From NCBI RefSeq assembly GCF_031928785.1, contig NZ_JARQAL010000003.1: a stretch of 64,000 nucleotides of DNA. One strand, written 5' to 3'. The position numbers were made by a program, and so were the translations under genes. The stretch comes from Enterococcus_C asini_A. GTDB taxonomy: Bacteria > Bacillota > Bacilli > Lactobacillales > Enterococcaceae. This document shows positions 51,771 through 60,931 of this stretch, one piece after another. Numbering within the stretch: the first letter of the stretch is position 1; each line of letters opens with the position of its first letter. A model generated the notes under the pieces. The model saw only the letters and a program-made list of their open reading frames with translations. It made no database searches and was not told the DNA's origin.

Positions 51771-53474
51771 ATGTCCATTTTGGGAGAAACAATTAAGGAG
51801 CAGAAAACAGGTGCTCATCTGTTGTTAAAAGGACTGTTGGAACAAAATGTAGAACTGATTTTTGGCTATCCGGGAGGGGCGGTTTTACCTCTCTATGATG
51901 CGTTGTACGATGCGGACATTCCTAATATTTTAACTCGCCATGAACAAGGGGCAGTTCATGCAGCTCAAGGCTATGCCAAGGCTACAGGAAAACCGGGAGT
52001 AGTGGTGGTGACCAGTGGACCGGGAGCCACCAATGCAGTAACGGGGATTGCCGATGCGAATTCGGATTCTGTGCCATTAGTCGTCTTCACGGGGCAAGTA
52101 ACTACTGATGGAATCGGCAAGGATGCATTTCAAGAAGCAGATATTTTAGGCATAACCGTGCCCATTACCAAAACCAGTTATCAAGTGCGGGATGTGAATG
52201 AATTACCTAAAATTATCCAAGAAGCTTTTCATATTGCAGTAACAGGACGGCCTGGGCCTGTGGTGATTGACTTGCCAAAGGATATGACGGTTTGTGAAGG
52301 AACACTGTGTCCGACACCTAAACTGCATATTCCTAGTTATCAACCGAATACTACGCCTTCGATTTTACAGGTGCAGCGACTGTTAAAAGTCTTAGGTGAT
52401 AGTCGCAAGCCGGTGCTTTTAATCGGTGGGGGTGTAATCAGTGCCAAAGCGGAACAAGAAGCTCGCGCCTTTGCGGAACGCTATCAAATTCCGGTAGTAA
52501 GTACTTTGCTAGGATTAGGGGTAATGCCCACTACTCATCCATTGTTTTTAGGAATGGGTGGCATGCATGGCTCATATAGCGCCAATCTAGCCCTGATGGA
52601 ATGTGATTTGTTAATCAGTTTAGGGGCTCGTTTTGACGATCGCTTGGCAACTTCACCAGCAGATTTTGCCAAAGAAGCGATTATTGCCCACGTGGATATT
52701 GATCCAGCTGAAATTGGTAAAATTATTCAAACGGATATTCCCATTGTAGCTGATGTGAAGGAGTGTCTGGAAAAACTTTTGGAACTAGAAACTCAACAGC
52801 CAGATACCGCTCAATGGCTCGCTCTTTGTCAAGAACGGAAAGCTGATAAGCCCTTTACTTATGATCGTAATAATCAAGATGAAATCAAACCACAAAAAGT
52901 GGTGGAAATTGTAGGAGAGCTGACCAAAGGAGAAGCCATTGTGGTTACTGATGTCGGACAACACCAAATGTGGGCTGCTCAATTTTATCCTTTTCAATTT
53001 GCCAAACAGTTGATTACTTCAGGAGGCCTTGGCACCATGGGCTACGGTATTCCGGCCGCAATTGGGGCTAAATTTGGCCATCCTGATAAAGAAGTGGTGG
53101 TCTTTGTCGGCGACGGTGGGTTCCAAATGACCAATCAGGAATTGGCCATTTTAAATGAAAATGGTTTGGATATAAAATTTGTTTTGCTGAATAATAGCTC
53201 TTTAGGCATGGTGCGTCAGTGGCAAGAGGCTTTCTTCAATGAACGGCGCTCAAAATCTGTCTTTTCCAGTCAGCCAGACTTCATTAAAATGGCAGAGGCT
53301 TACGGGATTGCTGGGGTACGCATTACGGAACCGCAACAATTAGAGGAACAACTGATGGCAGCGTTTAAGATAAAAGGCCCCGTCTTGATTGAAGTGGTGA
53401 CTTCTACTACTGAACACGTGCTGCCCATGGTACCACCTGGCCAAGCCAATGATCGTATGATAGGGGTGGAGTAG
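51771..53474 (+). CDS. ilvB: acetolactate synthase large subunit
   Basis: A 567-residue ThDP-dependent enzyme that makes acetolactate or acetohydroxybutyrate. It has the catalytic Glu in RHEQGAVHAAQGYA (near residue 60), the FAD-binding middle domain (LLGLGVMPTTHP) and the ThDP/Mg motif GDGGFQMTNQELA ... NN. It works with IlvN, whose start follows its stop directly. Ribosome binding site AGGAGGG precedes the ATG. Confidence 0.95.
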   Translation: MSILGETIKEQKTGAHLLLKGLLEQNVELIFGYPGGAVLPLYDALYDADIPNILTRHEQGAVHAAQGYAKATGKPGVVVVTSGPGATNAVTGIADANSDSVPLVVFTGQVTTDGIGKDAFQEADILGITVPITKTSYQVRDVNELPKIIQEAFHIAVTGRPGPVVIDLPKDMTVCEGTLCPTPKLHIPSYQPNTTPSILQVQRLLKVLGDSRKPVLLIGGGVISAKAEQEARAFAERYQIPVVSTLLGLGVMPTTHPLFLGMGGMHGSYSANLALMECDLLISLGARFDDRLATSPADFAKEAIIAHVDIDPAEIGKIIQTDIPIVADVKECLEKLLELETQQPDTAQWLALCQERKADKPFTYDRNNQDEIKPQKVVEIVGELTKGEAIVVTDVGQHQMWAAQFYPFQFAKQLITSGGLGTMGYGIPAAIGAKFGHPDKEVVVFVGDGGFQMTNQELAILNENGLDIKFVLLNNSSLGMVRQWQEAFFNERRSKSVFSSQPDFIKMAEAYGIAGVRITEPQQLEEQLMAAFKIKGPVLIEVVTSTTEHVLPMVPPGQANDRMIGVE

Positions 53475-53951
53475 ATGAAACGAATGATTTCCCTAGTAGT
53501 AAAAGATCATGTGGGGGTGTTAAGTCGGATTACAGCCGTCTTAAATCGTCGTCAAGTAAATATTGACAGTATTTCAGTCGGGCCAACGGAAACCCCGGGC
53601 TTATCCCGTATGACCATTATGATCAATGCTGAAACCTTACCTGAGGTGGAACAAGTTACTAAGCAATTGAATAAACAAGTCTCCGTGTTAAAAGTTCGGG
53701 ATATTACCACTGAACCTCATTTGGAGCGGGAGTTAGCATTAGTGAAAGTCAATGCTCCCGTGGCGATTCGCTCAGAAATCAAAGCGGTAATTGATCCTTT
53801 TCGAGCAGATATCGTGGATGTGGGCTTAAAAAATATCGTTGTTCAAGTGGCCGGGACTCAAGATAAAATCGACGCTTGCATCGATATGTTAAAACCTTAT
53901 GGCATCAAACAGTTAAGTCGGACGGGAGTCACCGGCTTTACCCGTGGTTAA
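53475..53951 (+). CDS. ilvN: acetolactate synthase small (regulatory) subunit
   Basis: A 158-residue regulatory subunit. The N-terminal ACT domain (ISLVVKDHVGVLSRITAVLNRR ... NIDSISVGPTE) binds valine for feedback inhibition, and a C-terminal domain follows. It starts immediately after the ilvB stop codon, which should keep the two subunits in step. Confidence 0.94.
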   Translation: MKRMISLVVKDHVGVLSRITAVLNRRQVNIDSISVGPTETPGLSRMTIMINAETLPEVEQVTKQLNKQVSVLKVRDITTEPHLERELALVKVNAPVAIRSEIKAVIDPFRADIVDVGLKNIVVQVAGTQDKIDACIDMLKPYGIKQLSRTGVTGFTRG

Positions 53952-54004
53952 TGGACCGAAGTTTTCGGCTATTGATAGATAACAACAATTTGGAGGGAAA
54001 ATAC

Positions 54005-55000
54005 ATGGTAAAAGTATATTATGAAGATTCAGTAACGACAGACGCTTTAGCAGGGAAAACAATTGCAATTGTGGGGTATGGTTCCCAAGGTCATGCCCAT
54101 GCTCAAAACTTACGAGATACAGGACATGAAGTGATTATCGGTATTCGTCCTGGGAAATCTGCTGATGCAGCCAAAGAAGATGGTTTTGAAGTTTTCCCTG
54201 TGGCAGAAGCAGCAAAAAAAGCCGACTTAATCATGATTTTAGCTCCAGATGAAATTCAAGGGGACCTTTACCAAAATGAAATTACTGACAACTTAGAAGC
54301 TGGCAATGCTTTGGCCTTTGGTCATGGATTTAACATTCATTACGGTGTTATCACACCGCCTGAAGAGGTAGATGTTTTCCTAGCTGCACCAAAAGGTCCG
54401 GGACATTTGGTTCGTCGTACCTTTACGGAAGGCTTTGCGGTACCTGCTTTATTTGCCGTTCATCAAGATGCTACTGGCAATGCAAGTGAAATTGCTTTGT
54501 CCTATGCAAAAGGGATTGGGGCGACACGAGTAGGCGTTTTGGAAACGACTTTTAAAGAAGAAACAGAAACAGACTTGTTTGGGGAACAAGCTGTCTTGTG
54601 TGGTGGGTTGACTTCTATGATTGAAGCTGGTTTTGAAACTTTGGTTGAAGCTGGCTACCAACCAGAATTAGCTTATTTTGAAGTTTGCCATGAATTGAAG
54701 TTGATCATTGACTTGATATATGAAGGCGGCTTTGGCAAAATGCGTAACTCCATTTCCAATACGGCAGAATATGGGGACTATGTTTCTGGACCACGAGTAA
54801 TTACCGATGTGGCCAAAGCCGGTATGAAAGATGTCTTAACCGATATCCAAAACGGAAAATTTGCAGAAGGCTTTATTAAAGACAACAAAGCTGGCTTCCC
54901 AGAATTTAAAGCCATGCGGGAAAAAGCAGCCGGACATCAAATTGAAGCAGTGGGGGATGAACTGCGTAAGATGATGCCTTTTGTAAATAAAAAGGACTAA
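54005..55000 (+). CDS. ilvC: ketol-acid reductoisomerase
   Basis: A 331-residue class I enzyme. The Rossmann motif GYGSQGHAHA (24-33) binds NADPH, and the C-terminal knotted domain holds the metal ligands in GEQAVLCGG and the YFEVCHELKLI helix. It isomerises and reduces acetolactate. Ribosome binding site GGAGGG selects the ATG at 54005; the longer frame from 53876 overlaps ilvN and is not used. Confidence 0.96.
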   Translation: MVKVYYEDSVTTDALAGKTIAIVGYGSQGHAHAQNLRDTGHEVIIGIRPGKSADAAKEDGFEVFPVAEAAKKADLIMILAPDEIQGDLYQNEITDNLEAGNALAFGHGFNIHYGVITPPEEVDVFLAAPKGPGHLVRRTFTEGFAVPALFAVHQDATGNASEIALSYAKGIGATRVGVLETTFKEETETDLFGEQAVLCGGLTSMIEAGFETLVEAGYQPELAYFEVCHELKLIIDLIYEGGFGKMRNSISNTAEYGDYVSGPRVITDVAKAGMKDVLTDIQNGKFAEGFIKDNKAGFPEFKAMREKAAGHQIEAVGDELRKMMPFVNKKD

Positions 55001-55025
55001 GCAACAAAGCTAAGGGGGGATTTTT

Positions 55026-56282
55026 GTGGCATTAGTAACCGATGTACAAGTGCGCCAAGCTTATCAACTGCTAAAAAAAGCAGTGAGCCGTACGCCATTA
55101 CAATATGACCGGTCGTTATCAGAAAAATATGGGGCGACGATTTTATTAAAGCGAGAAGACTTGCAAAAAGTTCGTTCCTTTAAACTGCGTGGGGCTTACT
55201 ATGCCATTACGCAATTAAAGTCTGAACAATTGGCCAATGGTGTGGTCTGTGCCAGTGCAGGCAACCATGCTCAAGGCGTGGCGTACACCTGTCAAGAAAT
55301 CGGGTCAAAAGCGGTTATCTTTATGCCTACTACCACTCCTCAGCAAAAAATATCCCAGGTGCGTTTTTTCGGCGGAGCACAAGTAGAAATTCAATTGGTG
55401 GGAGATACCTTTGACCGCTCCGCCCAAGCCGCACGGGAATATGCAAAAGAACATGGGATGACTTTTATTGATCCATTTAATGATCCAGATATTATTGCGG
55501 GACAAGGCACGTTAGCCTTAGAGATGATGGCAGATGCAGCATCAGAAGGTTATCAAGCAGACTATGTAGTAGCGGCTATCGGTGGTGGTGGTTTAATCAG
55601 CGGTGTGGGAGCCTACGTGAAAAACACCAGCCCTACAACGAAAGTCATTGGGGTGGAACCTTTGGGAGCAAGTTCCATGCAGGCGGCCTTTGACAATAAA
55701 GGACCAATACCTTTAACTAAAGTCGATAAATTTGTAGATGGGGCGGCGGTAGAAGAAGTGGGGAGCCTGACTTATGAGCATGCCGTAGCTTACGTGGATG
55801 AATTAATCGCAGTGGATGAAGGGTTAGTCTGTTCTACGATTTTAGATCTTTACAGCAAACAGGCTATCGTTTGTGAGCCAGCAGGTGCGTTAAGTGTAGC
55901 AGCTTTGGATTTGATGCAAGAAACGATTCGGGGGAAAACCGTGATTTGTATCATTTCTGGAGGCAATAATGATATCAATCGCATGGGAGAGATTGAGGAA
56001 CGCTCGTTAGTCTATGAAGGGTTGAAACATTATTTTGTGGTGAATTTTCCCCAACGTCCTGGAGCATTAAAAGAATTTGTGTCACAGGTGTTAGGGCCAG
56101 ATGATGATATAACAAGATTTGAATATACAAAGAAGATCAATCGGGGGACTGGTCCGGTAGTTATTGGCATCTTGTTAAAGGATCCGAAAGCTTTGGCGCA
56201 ATTGCTTAAAAACTTAGCCGAGTTTGATCCAGAATACATTAATTTGCGGGATAATGCCTCTTTGTATACGTTATTGGTGTAG
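55026..56282 (+). CDS. ilvA: threonine dehydratase (deaminase)
   Basis: A 418-residue PLP enzyme converting threonine to 2-oxobutyrate, the entry to isoleucine. PLP lysine is Lys53 in SFKLRGAYYA, the cofactor loop is SAGNHAQGVAY, and a glycine loop reads AIGGGGLISG. A single short ACT-like regulatory domain is at the C-terminus (about 325-418). The GTG at 55026 follows GGGGGGA. It closes the operon; leu genes and the transaminase are not in this cluster. Confidence 0.94.
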   Translation: MALVTDVQVRQAYQLLKKAVSRTPLQYDRSLSEKYGATILLKREDLQKVRSFKLRGAYYAITQLKSEQLANGVVCASAGNHAQGVAYTCQEIGSKAVIFMPTTTPQQKISQVRFFGGAQVEIQLVGDTFDRSAQAAREYAKEHGMTFIDPFNDPDIIAGQGTLALEMMADAASEGYQADYVVAAIGGGGLISGVGAYVKNTSPTTKVIGVEPLGASSMQAAFDNKGPIPLTKVDKFVDGAAVEEVGSLTYEHAVAYVDELIAVDEGLVCSTILDLYSKQAIVCEPAGALSVAALDLMQETIRGKTVICIISGGNNDINRMGEIEERSLVYEGLKHYFVVNFPQRPGALKEFVSQVLGPDDDITRFEYTKKINRGTGPVVIGILLKDPKALAQLLKNLAEFDPEYINLRDNASLYTLLV

Positions 56283-56302
56283 AAAAAATCAAAGGTCAAT
56301 TT

Positions 56303-56345
56303 AGCCAAGATACCTAGTGAGTTTTAGGTGTCTTGGCTTTTTTTC
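56303..56345 (+). terminator. terminator of ilvDBNCA
   Basis: AGCCAAGATACCTA pairs with TAGGTGTCTTGGCT (one wobble), followed by seven T. Confidence 0.92.
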
Positions 56346-56452
56346 ATTTTTACCATAAAAGATGGGAGAAAATGGCGCTTTTTCCTGAAAGTTAGGGATA
56401 TTCTTTTGGATTCAATAAGATTAGTGATAAAATTAAGTAAGGAGTGATGGTC

Positions 56453-57496
56453 ATGGAATTGGTTTATGAGAAAAATCACCGGCAGTCTCTGGTAACCTTT
56501 GGCGAGCCTTTGAACAAGGCGATTCCAGCTGATTTTGGCAAAGATTGTCACGTGATTATTTTAACCAATCAGAAATACTATGACCGTTCCTTTGAAAAGA
56601 TTACGCAGTTGTTTCAACAGAGCTTGGATATTGATTGGTACATTTGTCGTAACCAGCTCTATAGCAATAATATGCAAGAGTTTCAAGAGGTATTAGCCTT
56701 TGTGGAGCGTTTTTCTAAAAATCAAAAGTATCTTTTTTGTAGCTATGGCAATGAAGGGGTAACGGCTTTAACCGGTTTTTTGGAAAAGACTTCGGTTTTA
56801 TCCAGTGAATTTTGTTGTTTTAGCGTTTCATTGCGTTCATTAGCCCAGTCTTTGGTCAGTCGTTGTGAACTAGTAGGCGTACAGGGTCAAGGTGTGTTAG
56901 CAGTTGAAAACTTGCCGCGCTGGGTCTTTTTTGATCAGACTATGACTGAAGCGCAAGGGGAAGGGAAATTGGTAGATTTTATCCTATTATTGCGTTGTGG
57001 CTTAGTTTGTGACAGTCAATTTTTGCAAAATCTCTACCAAAATTTTTCCGATCGTCAAAAGGTGTATAGCCGTTCTTTTGTAAGCTTTGTGCCCCAGTTG
57101 GCTCACTTTTATGAAGAGTGTCAAGAAGAAATCGAAGCCTATGGAAAAGTTTTTGAATTGGCTTTTTATCAGACGGATAAAGGGCATCTATTGTCAGCGA
57201 ATATGAAGCGCATGTGGGGGATTTTGTTTCATTTATTGTGGAATCAGCAAGTGACACCTTTGGACTTGGACGTAGTTAAATTTTTCCAATGGTTAAAACG
57301 GATCGGGTTGCCAATGGATTTACCGGAATATTTTTCTTTAACTGATTACAGTATTCAAGTGTTACAAGTTGCCAAAGACTTGCCACCTGCAGGAATTTAT
57401 CATAAGATTGGCAAGTTAAAAGAAAAAAGACAACCGGAAAGCCCAGAATTATTACGCTTGACGGAATCTTATCAAGAAATAATGGAGCGAATTTGA
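56453..57496 (+). CDS. degenerate AroB-like (dehydroquinate-synthase fold) protein
   Basis: A 347-residue soluble protein. Its middle can be laid over 3-dehydroquinate synthase: SYGNEGVTALTGFLEKTSV (97-115) in place of the GGGVVGDLAGF motif, SVSLRSLAQSLVSR (124-137) in place of PTTLLAQVDSSVGGK, RWVFFDQTM (156-164) in place of the 'VLID' strand, and LLLRCGLVCDSQFL (178-191) in place of AEVIKYGLI. The glycine triplet, the lysine loop and the zinc-binding Glu are all missing, so catalysis is unlikely. It precedes ypiA and ypiB with a three-base gap and may be cotranscribed with them. In Bacillus the aro genes lie in this place. The AroB assignment is by eye. Ribosome binding site AAGGAG selects the ATG at 56453. 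Confidence 0.6.
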   Translation: MELVYEKNHRQSLVTFGEPLNKAIPADFGKDCHVIILTNQKYYDRSFEKITQLFQQSLDIDWYICRNQLYSNNMQEFQEVLAFVERFSKNQKYLFCSYGNEGVTALTGFLEKTSVLSSEFCCFSVSLRSLAQSLVSRCELVGVQGQGVLAVENLPRWVFFDQTMTEAQGEGKLVDFILLLRCGLVCDSQFLQNLYQNFSDRQKVYSRSFVSFVPQLAHFYEECQEEIEAYGKVFELAFYQTDKGHLLSANMKRMWGILFHLLWNQQVTPLDLDVVKFFQWLKRIGLPMDLPEYFSLTDYSIQVLQVAKDLPPAGIYHKIGKLKEKRQPESPELLRLTESYQEIMERI

Positions 57497-57498
57497 TC

Positions 57499-58755
57499 AT
57501 GAATAATTCTTATAGTATTCAAATGTTACAAGCCTTGGAAAAGGAAGATTTGCCGGGAGCTCAAGTTGCTTTACAAGAAGCTTTGGCCCATGATGATAAC
57601 GATGTTTTGTTTCAATTAGGAGATCAATTGGTGCAAATTGGTTTTTTAGAAGAGGCTAAGGAAGTTTTTCATAAACTTTTAAGCCGCTTTCCGGGCCATG
57701 AAGAAGTCTTGTTGGCGTTAGCAGAAATCGCCATTGAAGACGATCAAATCGACGAGGCCTTTACCTATATTGAAGAAGTGACAAAAGACAGCGATTATTA
57801 TCCACAAGCACTATTGCTTTCAGCGGATTTGTATCAAATGTTGGGAATTCCCGAAGTCAGTGAAGCCAAGTTAGAAGAAGCGGCTAAAATTTTGCCTGAT
57901 GAGCCCTTGATTCAGTTTGCCTTAGCTGAATTGTATTTTACTACAGATCGCTTTGGTGATGCGGCGACGATTTATCAAATTCTCTTAAATTCTAAAATTA
58001 CCGAACTTGGGGGGATTCAATTAGAAGAACGTCTGGGTACAGCTTTAAGTATGGAAGGAAAATTTGAAGAATCTTTACCCCACTTAGAACAAGCTTTGAA
58101 AGACAGCGATAGTGATGATTTATTGTTCCAAACCGCCTTTGTCTATTTACAGTTAAAGGAAAATCAACAAGCTATTTTGTATTTACAAAAATTACGGGCA
58201 CTAAATCCTCATTATCAATCGACTTATTTGTATTTAGCTGAAGCGTTGCAAGAAGATGAACAATTAGAAGAAGCTCAAGACGTGATTGAAGAAGGAATTC
58301 ACGAAAACCCTTATCAAGTGGACTTCTATCAGTTTGCATCGGAAAATATCTACCGACTAAAAGATGCCAAAAAAGCTGAAGAGTATTTGCAACAAGCCTT
58401 AGAAACCGGTGAAAAACTTGATGAAACCTTGTTTATGCTCAGCAATCTTTATTTAAAAGAAGAGCAATACGATCAAGTAATCACCACCGTTGAACAGATG
58501 GAAAATCCCGATGATGCTTTTGCCCAATGGAATTTAGCCAATGCCTACAACCAGTTGGAAGATTTTGACGAAGCGGCCATTCACTATGAAAAAGCGGCCA
58601 TTGAATTGGATCACGAACCGGAATTTATGAAAGAATACGGGATTTTCTTACGGGACGAAGGACGTCTAAAAGAAGCCCTAAACTTGTTGAGCCATTATTT
58701 GGAACATGAACCGGGAGATTTGGAAGTGCAATCCATCATCGATGCCCTGCAATAG
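57499..58755 (+). CDS. TPR-repeat protein YpiA
   Basis: A 418-residue protein made almost wholly of tetratricopeptide repeats (for example the turns EEALAHDDNDVLFQLGDQL, LEEAQDVIEEGIHENPYQVD and FDEAAIHYEKAAIELDHEP). Such repeats bind other proteins. It matches YpiA of Bacillus, which lies next to ypiB and has been linked with the same regulatory module. It starts three bases after the preceding stop; a TTG at 57493 is an alternative start. Confidence 0.87.
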   Translation: MNNSYSIQMLQALEKEDLPGAQVALQEALAHDDNDVLFQLGDQLVQIGFLEEAKEVFHKLLSRFPGHEEVLLALAEIAIEDDQIDEAFTYIEEVTKDSDYYPQALLLSADLYQMLGIPEVSEAKLEEAAKILPDEPLIQFALAELYFTTDRFGDAATIYQILLNSKITELGGIQLEERLGTALSMEGKFEESLPHLEQALKDSDSDDLLFQTAFVYLQLKENQQAILYLQKLRALNPHYQSTYLYLAEALQEDEQLEEAQDVIEEGIHENPYQVDFYQFASENIYRLKDAKKAEEYLQQALETGEKLDETLFMLSNLYLKEEQYDQVITTVEQMENPDDAFAQWNLANAYNQLEDFDEAAIHYEKAAIELDHEPEFMKEYGIFLRDEGRLKEALNLLSHYLEHEPGDLEVQSIIDALQ

Positions 58756-58779
58756 TCAAAGAAAGGACAGGTGAGGAAT

Positions 58780-59340
58780 ATGGATGTAGATGTTCGGGAA
58801 AAGAAAAGCTTTTTGGATTGGCTAATTCAAAATGTGACTTTTAATCGCCGGGAGGTTTCCTGGATTTTAAACTACCTGGCCAATCACGAAGCCATTTTAG
58901 CCAATGTCCATTTTGTAGAACACGCTGAAGCCACCAAACGAGGAATCGTCATTCGGGATCTTTCCGTGGTAGGAGAAGCACTGACCTTGTATTTAGAAGG
59001 TAAAAGCTTTACCGATAGCGATCAGATTTTCCACGAAATTCGTTTGAATTGGAAAGAGCCTATGTACATTGAATGTTTCTTTGCCAATTCATGGGAGCAC
59101 CCTAGCTACTTGTCGATTTTAGAAGACAATCCTTATCTGACATGGAATGAATCGATTGACCAAGAAATTTTGACCGCAATCGATGACTATCTAGCTGCAG
59201 AAGAGCGCCAAGCCCAAGTCCAAAAACTTTACCAACAGATTGATGAAGCCTTGGAAAAAGGGGATAAGGAGACATTTTTCCACCTTTCACAAGAAGTCAA
59301 TGAAGTATTAGGGGAACCCCAAAAGAAAACCGTGGAATAA
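58780..59340 (+). CDS. reoY: UPF0302 protein YpiB/ReoY
   Basis: A 186-residue protein of the YpiB family: KKSFLDWLIQN, RREVSWILNYLANHE, VHFVEHAEATKRGI and LEDNPYL are conserved. In Listeria and Enterococcus the homologue ReoY takes part in ClpCP-dependent degradation of MurA, the first enzyme of peptidoglycan precursor synthesis. The TPR protein directly upstream supports this setting. The start is uncertain between the GTG at 58771 and the ATG at 58780. Confidence 0.87.
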   Translation: MDVDVREKKSFLDWLIQNVTFNRREVSWILNYLANHEAILANVHFVEHAEATKRGIVIRDLSVVGEALTLYLEGKSFTDSDQIFHEIRLNWKEPMYIECFFANSWEHPSYLSILEDNPYLTWNESIDQEILTAIDDYLAAEERQAQVQKLYQQIDEALEKGDKETFFHLSQEVNEVLGEPQKKTVE

Positions 59341-59385
59341 GAAAAGCCAAAGGAACTCCTTCAGCTATGATCTCTTAGTCCATAA

Positions 59386-59433
59386 AAAAAGCGATTCTCG
59401 TTGATGAAAAATCAAAACGAGAATCGCTTTTTG
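59386..59433. terminator. bidirectional terminator
   Basis: A 17-bp stem (59386-59402 with 59416-59432), A run on the left and T run on the right. It serves ypiA-ypiB and possibly the convergent yitT-like gene. Confidence 0.9.
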
Positions 59434-59516
59434 AGTAAGCAAATAGTGCAATTGGATTTCATGGAATTTGATAATTACTTATCGGGTATTCCATAAAATC
59501 TTGACAAAAAGTTCGG

Positions 59517-60401
59517 CTAACTAGCTTTCTTTTTTGCAAAAAGTTTTTTCTTAGGTCGTAAGTAAGTGAATCCTTCTCCTTCGACTTCATGGACATTGAT
59601 CACGGAAACAAAGGCTTGCTCATCATATTCATGGATAATCCGTTTGACCTCAGAGACTTCACGAGCACTGACTACCATGTAAATGATCTTCTTATCCACG
59701 CCAGAATAACCGCCTTCTCCGTGGAGGAAACTAACCCCTCGTTCCAATTCATTCATCAGTTTCGGCGCAATTTCTTCAGATTTATTGGAAATCACTAAGA
59801 CACCTCGAGCAGAATAACCACCATCGAGAATCGCATCTACAATATGAGAAAAGACATAAGAAAAAATCAATGTGTACATCATTCGTTTTAAATCAATATA
59901 AGTTAAAGAAGCAGTCAAAATCAAAATATCTAAGAGAAACAAGGTTCGTCCAACCGAAACGCCAAATTTTTGTTCCAAAATCCGGGCGATGACATCACTA
60001 CCGCCAGTGGTTCCACCCACGCGATAGATAATCCCACTACCAAAACCACCTAAAAGTCCGGCAATTAATGCAGAAATCAATAAATCATGATCTAAATCAA
60101 TGTTGAAAGGGACTTTTTGCCAAATAAAAAGCCAACCGGATAAAGCAAAGGTGCCAATAATGGTATAAAAAAATGAACGGCGACCAAGAATCCGACCTCC
60201 TAAGGCGATGATGGGAATATTTAAGAGTAAGGTGCTCAAGGCTGGATTAATGCCAAAGAGCGCTCGGAAAATCAAGGTAATCCCGGTTACGCCACCTTCT
60301 GCCAAATGATTGGGAATGTTTACAAAGACTAAGCCAAAGGCATAAATACACGTTCCTAATAAAATGACAAAAATATCACGACCGATGCGATCTAATTTCA
60401 A
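59517..60401 (-). CDS. YitT-family membrane protein
   Basis: A 294-residue protein with about five to six membrane segments (first two thirds; conserved NHLAEGGVTGITLIF and YRVGGTTGGSDVIARIL) and a soluble C-terminal DUF2179 domain (about 205-294). The transport role of the family is not established. On the minus strand ATGGAGG is itself the ribosome binding site, so the TTG at 60401 (LKLDRIGRD) is chosen rather than the ATG at 60422. Confidence 0.87.
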   Translation of the reverse strand: MKLDRIGRDIFVILLGTCIYAFGLVFVNIPNHLAEGGVTGITLIFRALFGINPALSTLLLNIPIIALGGRILGRRSFFYTIIGTFALSGWLFIWQKVPFNIDLDHDLLISALIAGLLGGFGSGIIYRVGGTTGGSDVIARILEQKFGVSVGRTLFLLDILILTASLTYIDLKRMMYTLIFSYVFSHIVDAILDGGYSARGVLVISNKSEEIAPKLMNELERGVSFLHGEGGYSGVDKKIIYMVVSAREVSEVKRIIHEYDEQAFVSVINVHEVEGEGFTYLRPKKKLFAKKKAS

Positions 60402-60571
60402 TATAATTCCTCCATTCTCCATGTCTTAGTAGTTACAGACACCCTTGTAAATGTATCATGAATTTTCATTTCTCACAATTGTTCACTGCTAGGAAAAGCG
60501 CCCATCTTTTGTTAAGATAAAGCAGAGGCATTCCATTCCTATGAAAGGAGAGCCTAAAGGAGGGACCTGAT

Positions 60572-60931
60572 TTGCAAGAACGTTCATTGGCGTCGATGCA
60601 GCAAGAAGTAGATGACTACATTCAACAATTCAAAGCCGGCTATTTTAGCCCCTTGTCTCAAATAGCTCGCTTAACTGAGGAAGTCGGGGAATTGGCTAGA
60701 GAAGTCAATCATTATTATGGAGAGAAACCGAAAAAAGCTACGGAAGCAGAAAAAACGGTGGCAGAAGAATTAGGGGATGTACTCTTTGTTACTTTGATCA
60801 TGGCCAATTCATTAAATATCGACTTAACAGAAGTCTTTGAAGAGAATATGGTAAAATTCAATCAACGGGATCGTTTTCGTTTTGAACGAAAAGACGGCCG
60901 CAAACTCGAGCAAGAGGAGCAACAAACATGA
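60572..60931 (+). CDS. MazG-like nucleotide pyrophosphohydrolase
   Basis: A 119-residue all-alpha NTP-PPase resembling Bacillus YpjD. The metal-binding acidic motifs are TEEVGELAREV (near 36-46) and EELGDVLFVT (near 70-79). It probably cleaves non-canonical or excess NTPs. The TTG at 60572 follows AGGAGGG. Its stop overlaps the cca start (ATGA). Confidence 0.87.
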   Translation: MQERSLASMQQEVDDYIQQFKAGYFSPLSQIARLTEEVGELAREVNHYYGEKPKKATEAEKTVAEELGDVLFVTLIMANSLNIDLTEVFEENMVKFNQRDRFRFERKDGRKLEQEEQQT

